Part shown: piece by piece, positions 1 through 8,070 of the stretch | Layout of the letters: each line of letters starts with the position of its first letter | Numbering within the stretch: position 1 is the first letter of the stretch | Origin: a virus | DNA: 35,793 bases | Virus record (IMG/VR): IMGVR_UViG_3300025770_000052 | Coordinates: 1-35,793 of that record | Direction: 5' to 3' (one strand) | Translations under genes and position numbers: made by a program | The notes under the pieces: generated by a model | Seen by the model: the letters and a program-made list of their open reading frames with translations, nothing else | Database searches by the model: none | What the model was told of the DNA's origin: nothing

Positions 1-585
1 AATTGACCCCAAATCAAATTCTATAGAATTATATAAAGTATTATTAAAAGTATAACCAATATGACTACTTAATATACCTTCATTGACCATATAACTACCA
101 TCAGTTATAGTATCCCCTATAATATATTGTCCATACCCCATGGACTGTAATTTTATATTTGTTTGTATTAACTCATTATCAAATTCAACATCATCATTAT
201 ACAACCTCGGTCTTTCATCATATTCAAATCTTATTCTAAATGGTTGCCCATTTAATAATTCATTAGTGGTTTCCACCACGGCAACATGTTGTTGCGGTGT
301 TCCTCCAAGTATGTTAGTATAATTCGCACTACCATTATATCCGTTTGTTGGAAAAATATTAGTAAAAAATCTTTTGGTTATAACACTAGAAGTTGACGAA
401 TCAATTAATTCATTACCAGAAATATTATTGCCATTATACATAATCCAATCATTAGATAAATCAGATATTAACTTATATAATAATCCATTTGCATTATGTA
501 TATCAGTAAATGATGTCTCAGATGTAGATATTCCGTAATGTGTAAGATCCGAAAGAGAGATTACATTATTAGAAAAAGTTGCCAC
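1..585 (-). CDS. Virion structural protein, paralogue of the next gene upstream (3' end off the window)
   Basis: An open frame of 195 codons runs without a stop from a GTG at 585 to the window edge. The GTG lies 2 bases after the TAA of the preceding gene. No convincing Shine-Dalgarno is seen, so translation may depend on coupling. The start is chosen because the N-terminus (VATFSNNVISLSDLTHYGIS, with V read as fMet) aligns with that of the 587-aa neighbour, which also has a VIS...YG(I/V)S pattern. The likeness continues further in: GSANY, then QHV, then (F/Y)RIRFE(Y/F)D, R(L/I)Y, and a helix of the type Q.NI(K/R)(L/M)...G. The two genes are therefore tandem paralogues. I cannot assign a biochemical function; position at the end of the baseplate/fibre operon suggests an external virion protein. 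It contains Asn/Thr/Ser/Gly-rich stretches typical of beta-rich fibre proteins. Confidence 0.8.
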   Translation of the reverse strand, partial: MATFSNNVISLSDLTHYGISTSETSFTDIHNANGLLYKLISDLSNDWIMYNGNNISGNELIDSSTSSVITKRFFTNIFPTNGYNGSANYTNILGGTPQQHVAVVETTNELLNGQPFRIRFEYDERPRLYNDDVEFDNELIQTNIKLQSMGYGQYIIGDTITDGSYMVNEGILSSHIGYTFNNTLYNSIEFDLGSI

Positions 586-587
586 AA

Positions 588-2351
588 TTAAGTATGAGCA
601 TCAATATTAATGTCGGTATTAAGAATCCAATCACCCGAAACTAATATACATACTCTCATGCCATTACCATTTGGCAATGTAGAACGTAATCCATAATACC
701 TACGTTTATCAATCTCATCAAGCTGATCTCCCCTAGCATATGATACCATTGGAACAGTACTACCTTCTGCGATTACTTGAGCAGACGAAAAACAAATCAT
801 ATCTATTTCTTCTCCCGGATACATAAAAGATTGTGTTGTTAGACCGGTTGGAAATGTAATCACAAATCGATTGTCATCTGTAATTGATAATTGCTCCATT
901 GGATTCAGAATAGCATTGCTATCAGTTTCATGTTTAGTTGCAGACTTATGAACGTCCCATGGTTTTAATTTATCATATTCACGGACAACATACCTCCAAA
1001 TTGGTTTTGCAATCCAATCAGACGCCAATGGATCTTCTTTATCAAATGGATCCAATATATATGCAGTTTTACCTGTTGTTGTATTAAATTCTGAATGATT
1101 GAGTGTATATAAATTACCGACATAATCATGAACTTGTGTCGTTTCATCATTCACAGTATGTGATGATATAGAATTAGTTCCATAAAATATTCCAAAATCT
1201 CTAGGATAAAGTGAATCACGACTACATGAATATAAACAATGAACCGGATATCTATAAGCCGAATCTATACGAGTTTCCCCAGAAATATTACTGACTAATC
1301 GTTGAGATACTATCCACGCATAATCATCATTTTCTGTTGACCCCGCATCATCCCATAACCCCAAAGCAAAACCACGTTCACTCATTGTCAATCTATATGA
1401 CATGGGATATGTACCTTGAACATTTGGGTCAAGTTTTCCAAATCGTTTAAACCACCCTCTACCTTTTGTTTTTATTCTTGTTTTTATATTATTAACAGAG
1501 GCAGAACCGACATATGGATATACTGTATCATGAAATTCAAGATCTACAATTTCACCTGGCAACCTAGATATAGAACCATCTAAATATTGACCATTACTCA
1601 ATAGAGTTAATTGATTTTGATCAGTAGAAATAACTTCTGTTATATCACCACTATCTAATAATTGCAATGAAGTAGCTATATTAACTTTTAACCAACCATA
1701 CATTGGGTTAGGTATTCCAGTATTTCCGTGGAGTTCCCATGTACCATCTGCCGCCAAAGTTCCACTAAAATCATAACCATTACCTGCACCAGTTCTACCT
1801 AATGGTGCAAATGAAGTTTCATTGATACCCGCACCACCTGCATATTCAGGATGTCCTAATTGTCTCATTCTTATATTTAATTGATCTAGTTGATATAAAA
1901 AATCAGCATCTTCTAAATAAATTCGTTGTCTTAAATCAAATTCAAACCTAATTCTATATGTTTGGTCTATAGAAGATCCTATCTGGTTAGTATATGACAT
2001 ATCAGACGTAGTATCTAATAACATAACATGTTGTGCATTAGAAACACCATAATTGGCAGATCCTGTATACGTACTTAAAGAACCAGTTGTTACTTCTACA
2101 AAAAATTGTTTAGTAACGTTATTAGTTCCATCTGTTATAAGGTTACCAGTAACACTACCATTGGTATATAATTCCCACGCTCTAGTCATATCCGCCTTTA
2201 TTAATGATAAAAAGCTAGCATTCGGATGTGGTGACTCCACATTATTAATAAAGGCGTGTGGTCCATCTATAGAAGTAATACCACTTCTTTGTCTAGATAC
2301 ACCATAATTAAATAAATTTTCAGGTGATATTACTGAATCTACATGTGACAT
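588..2351 (-). CDS. Virion structural protein, probably peripheral tail or fibre-associated (587 aa)
   Basis: A complete 587-codon gene with a good Shine-Dalgarno (AGGAAAT) about 9 bases before the ATG at 2351. The C-terminal part (about residues 510-578: YPGEEIDMICFSSAQ, then RRYYGLRST, then MRVCILVSGDW) looks like a virion structural protein seen in marine T4-like phages; that is recalled and not searched. The N-terminal 150 residues are clearly repeated in the next gene downstream. No signal peptide, membrane segment or enzyme motif is visible. It follows the 90-aa Cys protein gene by 15 bases. Its role is inferred from position after the fibre genes: a tail fibre, baseplate decoration or head decoration protein are all possible. 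Confidence 0.8.
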   Translation of the reverse strand: MSHVDSVISPENLFNYGVSRQRSGITSIDGPHAFINNVESPHPNASFLSLIKADMTRAWELYTNGSVTGNLITDGTNNVTKQFFVEVTTGSLSTYTGSANYGVSNAQHVMLLDTTSDMSYTNQIGSSIDQTYRIRFEFDLRQRIYLEDADFLYQLDQLNIRMRQLGHPEYAGGAGINETSFAPLGRTGAGNGYDFSGTLAADGTWELHGNTGIPNPMYGWLKVNIATSLQLLDSGDITEVISTDQNQLTLLSNGQYLDGSISRLPGEIVDLEFHDTVYPYVGSASVNNIKTRIKTKGRGWFKRFGKLDPNVQGTYPMSYRLTMSERGFALGLWDDAGSTENDDYAWIVSQRLVSNISGETRIDSAYRYPVHCLYSCSRDSLYPRDFGIFYGTNSISSHTVNDETTQVHDYVGNLYTLNHSEFNTTTGKTAYILDPFDKEDPLASDWIAKPIWRYVVREYDKLKPWDVHKSATKHETDSNAILNPMEQLSITDDNRFVITFPTGLTTQSFMYPGEEIDMICFSSAQVIAEGSTVPMVSYARGDQLDEIDKRRYYGLRSTLPNGNGMRVCILVSGDWILNTDINIDAHT

Positions 2352-2366
2352 AAAATATTTCCTGTG

Positions 2367-2639
2367 TTATTTGTTTTCTATATATGATTGTTTGGTATCA
2401 ACAACTTCATTTCTAAAAGATGCTAATGTTGATGTGTTTATTCTATTAATATTTGCAACCTCTAAATCCAATATAGGCATCCATGCAATTGCACATTTCC
2501 AATCATCATATTCTTTTTTAGAGTCCTGTGGGTCTGTGCCAACTATCTTAGTGTACCAAGCACATCTATGTATTTTATTATCTTTAATTTCTTCACATTT
2601 ACTACCTAATGGACAAGTAATTATTACATCATCAATCAT
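2367..2639 (-). CDS. Small conserved cysteine-containing phage protein (90 aa)
   Basis: The 90-aa product starts at 2639 behind a strong AAGGA located 7-12 bases upstream, inside the end of the preceding gene. It has four cysteines at C9, C15, C26 and C49, with H24 near C26; key segments are TCPLGSKCEEIKDNKIHRC and WKCAIAWMP. Proteins of this look (CPLG.xCE.I.xxKxHRC.WY) recur in tail regions of marine phages as uncharacterised proteins; that is from memory. The Cys/His spacing would suit a metal site, but this is inference. It lies between two fibre/virion genes with no signal peptide or membrane segment, so a small structural or assembly-factor role is possible. Confidence 0.75.
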   Translation of the reverse strand: MIDDVIITCPLGSKCEEIKDNKIHRCAWYTKIVGTDPQDSKKEYDDWKCAIAWMPILDLEVANINRINTSTLASFRNEVVDTKQSYIENK

Positions 2640-2643
2640 AATA

Positions 2644-3993
2644 TTAATCCTTCACACACATAATAACATTAGAATATTTAGGGGTTATAATTAATTGCTT
2701 TACATTTCCAGTAAAAGAACTTTTTAATGTATGTCTATGTCCGGCACCCGCACCTGTAAAATCTGTAGTAGAATCATTATGAATATTATGTAGTTCATTT
2801 GTTCTAGCAGACCTCCAACCTGGACCACGGCTGTCACCTGTTCCGTAGGTATGATTATGACGTGGCATTTCATTAATTGATAGCGGATGATAATCGGTAT
2901 ATCCAGACATTTTTAAATCATGTGTATGCGTATGTGTGAAAATAGTAGAAGCTGATGCTCCATCTTGATTAGTATTACCACCATCTGATTTAGTTTTGAC
3001 AACACGTAATATACTATCATTTGCAACAGTATATAATGTCCAACCAAGTGGCACATATGACTGATAAAATAACAAAGTAGTTCCCGTTGCAAATTCTGAA
3101 GAATTATCACCAACCGATGGTCTGTTAATTATGTCTACCCAATATACATCGTGATTATGATCACCACCACCACCAGAATCAACACCAGTTGGTAAATTAT
3201 TTAATTTATAATCTAAGGCATGAATATCTTCTTTGATATTGTCTGTTTTTGCAATAACATTTAATGGTTCTGAATAATACTGTCCTGCTGATGAATTAAC
3301 CGTTGAAATACTTAATCCTATAGATTCTATCATATTATCCATACGATTGTCAATATCAACAATATTTGTTCTAATTACTCCATTTTCTGTAAATATAGTA
3401 TTAATTTTATTAGTATGTTCAATGTCAACCTTATCATGATATTCTGATCTAAATGCAACTATTTCAGTATCAAGTAAATTAATATCAGTTTTAATATTAT
3501 CGGTAGTACTATATATATTATAAACACCTGACGTATATATCCCGTCTGAATTTAACCCAACATTACTTTCTATTGTATCAACATTAGTAATAGTATTATG
3601 TAATAAATTAATAGTACCATTTAATGTGTCATTAGTCTCCTTGAGTTTTATATCAAGTGTATTAATATTAGTTTTTATAACATCTGACGAAGTGTAATTT
3701 GGTCCTATTGCAATATAATCACCATTTAATTCCAATCCGATATATCTAAATGCATTTGCTTGTTTTGTTTCTAATGATTGTATTCTATTATCATTAGAAA
3801 CAACATAATCATACGTTTCATTTAAAGAACTGACAAATGTATCTTTATTTGTTGTTTTTAATCCTGACCAATTTCCAAATACCACTTCAATATAATCTGA
3901 ATGTAATTTTATTTTATTAGTTTTATTTCTCCAATCTTCAAAAGTATCAGTCTGTAAAACTTCGTTTATTTCTGGATATATTGGTATTGACAT
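2644..3993 (-). CDS. Tail fibre / receptor-binding-like protein with a His-rich tip (449 aa)
   Basis: The first ~35 residues (NEVLQTDTFEDWRNKTNKI) match the N-terminus of the 713-aa fibre protein upstream and probably form a common attachment domain. Residues ~70-285 hold degenerate repeats of the type GL...G.Y....(D)NIK.DI..LD..L, likely a coiled-coil/beta shaft, ending in a Gly linker (SGGGGDHNHD). The C-terminal part (from about 300) resembles short-tail-fibre/collar tips: PLGWTLYTVANDSILRVV and three His clusters (FTHTHTHDL ~350, MPRHNHTYG ~378, AGHRHTL ~420). In T4 gp12 related His-x-His motifs bind metal at the trimer axis; the same is inferred here. The ATG at 3993 follows GAGAAA. Receptor binding is a proposal; the family assignment as a fibre is fairly secure. 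Confidence 0.75.
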   Translation of the reverse strand: MSIPIYPEINEVLQTDTFEDWRNKTNKIKLHSDYIEVVFGNWSGLKTTNKDTFVSSLNETYDYVVSNDNRIQSLETKQANAFRYIGLELNGDYIAIGPNYTSSDVIKTNINTLDIKLKETNDTLNGTINLLHNTITNVDTIESNVGLNSDGIYTSGVYNIYSTTDNIKTDINLLDTEIVAFRSEYHDKVDIEHTNKINTIFTENGVIRTNIVDIDNRMDNMIESIGLSISTVNSSAGQYYSEPLNVIAKTDNIKEDIHALDYKLNNLPTGVDSGGGGDHNHDVYWVDIINRPSVGDNSSEFATGTTLLFYQSYVPLGWTLYTVANDSILRVVKTKSDGGNTNQDGASASTIFTHTHTHDLKMSGYTDYHPLSINEMPRHNHTYGTGDSRGPGWRSARTNELHNIHNDSTTDFTGAGAGHRHTLKSSFTGNVKQLIITPKYSNVIMCVKD

Positions 3994-4014
3994 AATATTT
4001 CTCGTTAATTTAAA

Positions 4015-5709
4015 TTATGGTAATTGTGTTAGTTTCGCAGTTGCAACGGTAGAGGTATCACCACCCCATCTTATAGATACCCAACCTGACTGAGACCCAG
4101 TACCACCTAACGGTACACTAGTATTTATAACTGATGGATGGACATAACTGAGTGGGTTAACCTGACACCAATATGAAGTAAATTGATATGGATTACCACC
4201 ACATGCACTATTGTCACAACATGTATGGAATGGACCTCCTGATGAACTACCAGATTTAATATTACCGGAAATGCCAGACTTTATAGAAGATGAACCACTT
4301 CCGTGTCGAGAAGTGCCATGTCCACATGTAAATATAAGAGATCCATTATAACTTAGTGTAGTATTAGTGCCCTCACCACCCACAGTAGTCCAATGATATC
4401 CATATCCACCACCACTTCCTACTATAATATTTACTGTAGAACCAGGAGTCACCGATAACTTAACATCTGTAACTCCAGCACCAGTACCACCTATGTATGC
4501 AAATCTGCCATAATCTCCGTCATGAGTACCATACCCAGCACCACCACCACCAACAGCATCAATTGACAATTCATATACACCACTAGGTACGGTAAATGTA
4601 TGACTACCAGAGTGCATATATGTCTTAAAATCAATCCCAGCAGCACCACCTTTGGCAACCACCGTCTGTGTGGCACCATCATCCCAAGAAACATATGAAG
4701 AAATACCAGGACTTCCTCCCCAATGATTTTTACTATAAGAAATAGGGTTTGTTGATCTATTTGGCCAATACGTTTCTGGATATCCATATGATTGAGGTGG
4801 GGATGGATTAGTTATACCATCTCGTCCAACTTTAAAATTAATTCTTTGTCCAGGTGTTACTGGTATTATATCTGACTTAATTTCACCAGGTATACCAGAC
4901 CCTCCATTAATTTGACTCCAACCAGTTTGTCCACCACCAGTTCCACCTATAAGATCATATTTTAAATTAAAAACTCCGTGTGGAACCCGATAATCAACGG
5001 TTGTATCTGGTATTGTATACGATTTATATTTATCCTCATATAATACCGGTTTCCATTCATTATTTTCACGTACATATACCTCATGTACATGTTCCCACTT
5101 ACCTTTTTTCTTAACCCAAATTTGATCACTTTGTGTATAACTACCAGATTGAACAATTTCACATTCAGTCTGTGTATTACCATCTGACGGAACTTCTGTA
5201 CTAGTATAAGTTGACTCATCATATGAAGTATCTACCCATGAAGAAACTGTTGCAGAAAAACTAAGATTAGTATTCCCACGTCCACGTCCTTGTTCCACCC
5301 AACCGCTAACTTTAATAGATATAGTTTTATATACATTACCTGAATTTGATATAGTTATATCTGAAAAGTATCCGTATTGTGTTCTCCTTGCAACAGTACA
5401 ACAATGTATCCACGGACCATTATTTAATCTATAGTATAAATATGCCCCGTGATGCCATTCTTGAGAATAACTGTCTTGTTTTGCCCAAGCATTAGTTATG
5501 GTTATTGTAGTTAAACCACTTATATCAATATAATTATGATACGATACTTGTCTAGTATCTGCAAATGTAACAACTAAATTCTTCTTAAATCCTTGAGATA
5601 CATGTGTCTTTGTCCAATTAGTAATAACCTTAGTGCCTGAAGCAATATTGGCAGATGCCGTTTTACTATTAAATTCAGTATATCTACTGTCATGAATATA
5701 AAAAGTCAT
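4015..5709 (-). CDS. Glycine-rich adhesin-like tail protein (564 aa)
   Basis: The start is placed at 5709, where the upstream stop and this ATG overlap as TAATG; an in-frame ATG at 5739 would lie inside the preceding gene and is less likely. The N-terminal half is beta-rich. Residues ~190-225 carry a short WVKKKGKWEHVHEVYVREN segment of the type found in phage fibre proteins. The C-terminal half has two related glycine-rich blocks, each introduced by a (V)P.GV(F/Y).L..D.(I/V)GG pattern: about 228-350 (IGGTGGGQTGW) and about 365-550 (VGGGGAGYG). The second block contains a Cys cluster (HTCCDNSACGG, ~497-507). Polyglycine-sandwich adhesins such as T-even gp38 determine host receptor binding, and by analogy this may be the tip adhesin or its partner. 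It sits between two fibre genes. Homology to gp38 itself is not claimed. Confidence 0.7.
   Translation of the reverse strand: MTFYIHDSRYTEFNSKTASANIASGTKVITNWTKTHVSQGFKKNLVVTFADTRQVSYHNYIDISGLTTITITNAWAKQDSYSQEWHHGAYLYYRLNNGPWIHCCTVARRTQYGYFSDITISNSGNVYKTISIKVSGWVEQGRGRGNTNLSFSATVSSWVDTSYDESTYTSTEVPSDGNTQTECEIVQSGSYTQSDQIWVKKKGKWEHVHEVYVRENNEWKPVLYEDKYKSYTIPDTTVDYRVPHGVFNLKYDLIGGTGGGQTGWSQINGGSGIPGEIKSDIIPVTPGQRINFKVGRDGITNPSPPQSYGYPETYWPNRSTNPISYSKNHWGGSPGISSYVSWDDGATQTVVAKGGAAGIDFKTYMHSGSHTFTVPSGVYELSIDAVGGGGAGYGTHDGDYGRFAYIGGTGAGVTDVKLSVTPGSTVNIIVGSGGGYGYHWTTVGGEGTNTTLSYNGSLIFTCGHGTSRHGSGSSSIKSGISGNIKSGSSSGGPFHTCCDNSACGGNPYQFTSYWCQVNPLSYVHPSVINTSVPLGGTGSQSGWVSIRWGGDTSTVATAKLTQLP
4132..4139 (-). 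promoter_or_regulatory. Possible internal late promoter before the 449-aa fibre gene
   Basis: A perfect TATAAATA on the minus strand inside the 3' end of the glycine-rich adhesin gene, about 140 bases before the next start at 3993. It could give separate late expression of the distal fibre genes. It also encodes protein sequence, so it may be chance. Confidence 0.3.
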
Positions 5710-7850
5710 TATTCTGTCCGTTTCCACATATAAACACATTTAAATCGGGGTACTATGGAAAATGATTCAGCAGTACCAGCATTACCTGTTTTCACACTAA
5801 ATATATCTGGTAATGAACCATTACCAGGTGCTCTTGAAATACCAGCTGGCCATTCTGCCCCATTGGTATATCTCAACGATGGTGGTAGAGATTGTCCCAC
5901 GAAGCTATTAGTAGAATGGTTAGGGTCAACTGACCATTGAATAGCATTTTTATGATCATCGGTAGTAAATATATTCCCTCCAGGTATATTATCATCTGTC
6001 AATGTAACGGTAGATGCACCACCCTCATCTTCTGAACCTAACCCATCTACACCAACCGATACACCAGTAAGGACTCTTCCAATTCCATATGCTACCCATA
6101 CACCAAATCCAAATATAGCATTGGGATTTCGGTCATCCGTGGCATTCTGATATATTGATCCTATAGGATATATATCCGATAAACTTGGTGCTAAATGTGC
6201 TGTTGAAGATATATACCCATCAATATGAACCGCAATTGCTCCTGGAGATCCGCCACTATTAACAAGATACATGTCATATCGCACTTCAAATGAACTAGTA
6301 TATGGAAATTGCAAAGTATTATAATCCGAAGTCGTATCCGCATATGATGATACTACTGACCTTGAACTAGATACAATCCTCTCTGACACCTTAGACGATC
6401 TAAATTTCATATCAACATAAGTCTCAAAAGAAAAAGATTCAAATGTTATTATAAGTGCATGGGCATCACTTGGTATTTCTGATGGCACTGTAAATGAATG
6501 CCATTGATCTGATCCAGCTTCAGTTGCATTAATTAAATTATGTTGTAGAACATGACTAACCCTGTCTATATATACAATATCTCCCTTAAACATACCACCA
6601 CCACCACCTGATGATGCAGTTTCCCATCCTATTGAATTGTTACTAGTCGCAACTAAATGTTTAGTTGTACCTGAAGAAAACGCATTACCTGGTTCCGGCA
6701 CATGTAACCCTGTCGGATGATTGAAAGAGGGTCCATCACCACCAGAGGCATTCAATGTTCCATCATAATCTACAGTTAAATTGGCACCGACTTTAATCGC
6801 ACCAAGTTGAGCAGATGATGCCATTCTTAAATCATTATTAGTAAAATGTGGTGTATCGTCACCACCACCACTGCCACCACCACCACATGGAACTGCTCCT
6901 CCAACTCTATACCATATATCACCATCAGCACCACCACTTGGCGGTGATGATGATATAGTTCTAGCACCTTGTCCATTAGAATTATCTATATGGTATTGTC
7001 TTAAATTATCAAAATTAATATCATTAGAATTTTGGTCATTAGTATGTTCTGTTCGTAAATTTTTGAGTTCATCATCTATATCACGAATATCACTCTTTAT
7101 ATTATCATTTATCGCAATAAGATTATTGGCAGAAGAACTATATTTACCATCCCCACCTAATCCTATATAATTAAACGATGTAGTTTGTTTTAATATCAAA
7201 TCATCAATATTTGTTTTATTAAAATTGATGTCGGATTCATTAGTTGATATTAAAACACGTATATCATCATCTTTTGAATTTATTAAATTAAAATTATCAG
7301 TAATACGTTCATCTAAATACACGATGTCACCAGACACAGATCTATTTAATAATCCCAACCCATCATAAGACCCATCTAAACTAAATCCCAAATTAGATAA
7401 TGTATTATTAAATCTTACACCCGTTTTAGTCAGTAAAGAATCAGTTAAAACAATAGTATCGTAATTACTTTCAGTCTTGTCATCTAATAATTTTATATCT
7501 TGTTTTATTATATTACTAATGGCATAACTGTTATCGATATCTGAACTATATATACCGCGTGAATTTAATCCAATATAATTAAATGCATTCTTAAGTCTAT
7601 CATTTATATCAACTATTTCTTTAGTATTATTATCTGAATGAGTATCTAATTCGGTTACTATACTTACTAAATTATTAGAATCATAGTTGTCACCATGTCC
7701 AGTTTTTGTTGGTAACTGTTTCCAATCTCCTAATAATTTTTCTACTTCTATAGAATGTTCTTTTAATAAATTTGTTTTATCTTTCCAATCATCAAACGTA
7801 TCAGTACGTAATACCTTTAATATTTTTGTATAATTATCTGTAACTGACAT
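5709..7850 (-). CDS. Tail fibre protein with tail-collar domain (713 aa)
   Basis: The N-terminus (KVLRTDTFDDWKDKTNLL) matches that of the 449-aa fibre protein. Residues ~85-280 contain repeats of FNYIGL...G.YSS.......I..(N/I)IK.DI..LD, followed by Gly-rich linkers (GGGGSGGGDD ~320; a second around 420). The C-terminus (about 555-713) is a recognisable Phage_Tail_Collar-type domain: YPIGSIYQNATDDRNPNAIF, FGVW..YG.GRVL.G, and a final (S)IVPRFKCVYMWKR. The collar domain is typical of T4 gp12-like and other trimeric fibres. GGAGAAAT precedes the ATG at 7850 and overlaps the end of the 68-aa gene. It probably forms a trimeric fibre attached to the baseplate. Translation of the next gene is coupled through TAATG. 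Confidence 0.82.
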   Translation of the reverse strand: MSVTDNYTKILKVLRTDTFDDWKDKTNLLKEHSIEVEKLLGDWKQLPTKTGHGDNYDSNNLVSIVTELDTHSDNNTKEIVDINDRLKNAFNYIGLNSRGIYSSDIDNSYAISNIIKQDIKLLDDKTESNYDTIVLTDSLLTKTGVRFNNTLSNLGFSLDGSYDGLGLLNRSVSGDIVYLDERITDNFNLINSKDDDIRVLISTNESDINFNKTNIDDLILKQTTSFNYIGLGGDGKYSSSANNLIAINDNIKSDIRDIDDELKNLRTEHTNDQNSNDINFDNLRQYHIDNSNGQGARTISSSPPSGGADGDIWYRVGGAVPCGGGGSGGGDDTPHFTNNDLRMASSAQLGAIKVGANLTVDYDGTLNASGGDGPSFNHPTGLHVPEPGNAFSSGTTKHLVATSNNSIGWETASSGGGGGMFKGDIVYIDRVSHVLQHNLINATEAGSDQWHSFTVPSEIPSDAHALIITFESFSFETYVDMKFRSSKVSERIVSSSRSVVSSYADTTSDYNTLQFPYTSSFEVRYDMYLVNSGGSPGAIAVHIDGYISSTAHLAPSLSDIYPIGSIYQNATDDRNPNAIFGFGVWVAYGIGRVLTGVSVGVDGLGSEDEGGASTVTLTDDNIPGGNIFTTDDHKNAIQWSVDPNHSTNSFVGQSLPPSLRYTNGAEWPAGISRAPGNGSLPDIFSVKTGNAGTAESFSIVPRFKCVYMWKRTE

Positions 7851-7851
7851 T

Positions 7852-8058
7852 TTATAATTTCTCCAATAATTGGTTTAATATATTCTTTATTTCCGATACT
7901 TCAGATTTCAAATTTATAAATTCTTGTTCATCTTGTTCTCGTTTTCTTTTGACCATTATATACTTGTTGTATTCGTTATCATCAACATTAACTATACTCC
8001 CAACATTCATATCTCTAATTAAAGATGAATGTCCGTCAACCTTTCTTCTATTAATCAT
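7852..8058 (-). CDS. Small coiled-coil phage protein (68 aa)
   Basis: A 68-aa ORF with AAGGTG about 11 bases before its ATG, lying between the 870-aa structural gene (12-base gap) and the 713-aa fibre gene (1-base gap). The N-terminal part (HSSLIRDMNVGSIVNVDDNEY) resembles small proteins encoded in tail or head gene blocks of marine T4-like phages. The C-terminal half (about 36-68) is highly charged with heptad-like hydrophobics (FINLKSEVSEIKNILNQLLEKL) and likely forms a coiled coil. Function is unknown; a small structural adaptor or fibre-assembly factor would fit the context. Confidence 0.75.
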   Translation of the reverse strand: MINRRKVDGHSSLIRDMNVGSIVNVDDNEYNKYIMVKRKREQDEQEFINLKSEVSEIKNILNQLLEKL

Positions 8059-8070
8059 AATTAAATCACC

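Noticed and set aside
140-322. Plus-strand open frame opposite the left-edge gene
   Set aside because: It lies wholly antisense to the 195-codon minus-strand frame, which has clear similarity to its neighbour.
5435-5442. TATAAATA on the plus strand inside minus-strand genes (also at 18102-18109)
   Set aside because: Antisense to long genes with no plus-strand gene downstream; expected by chance in such A+T-rich DNA.
5709-5739. Upstream start (MCLYVETDRI) for the glycine-rich adhesin
   Set aside because: It would overlap the preceding gene by 31 bases; the TAATG junction at 5711-5707 is the pattern used by several other gene pairs here.
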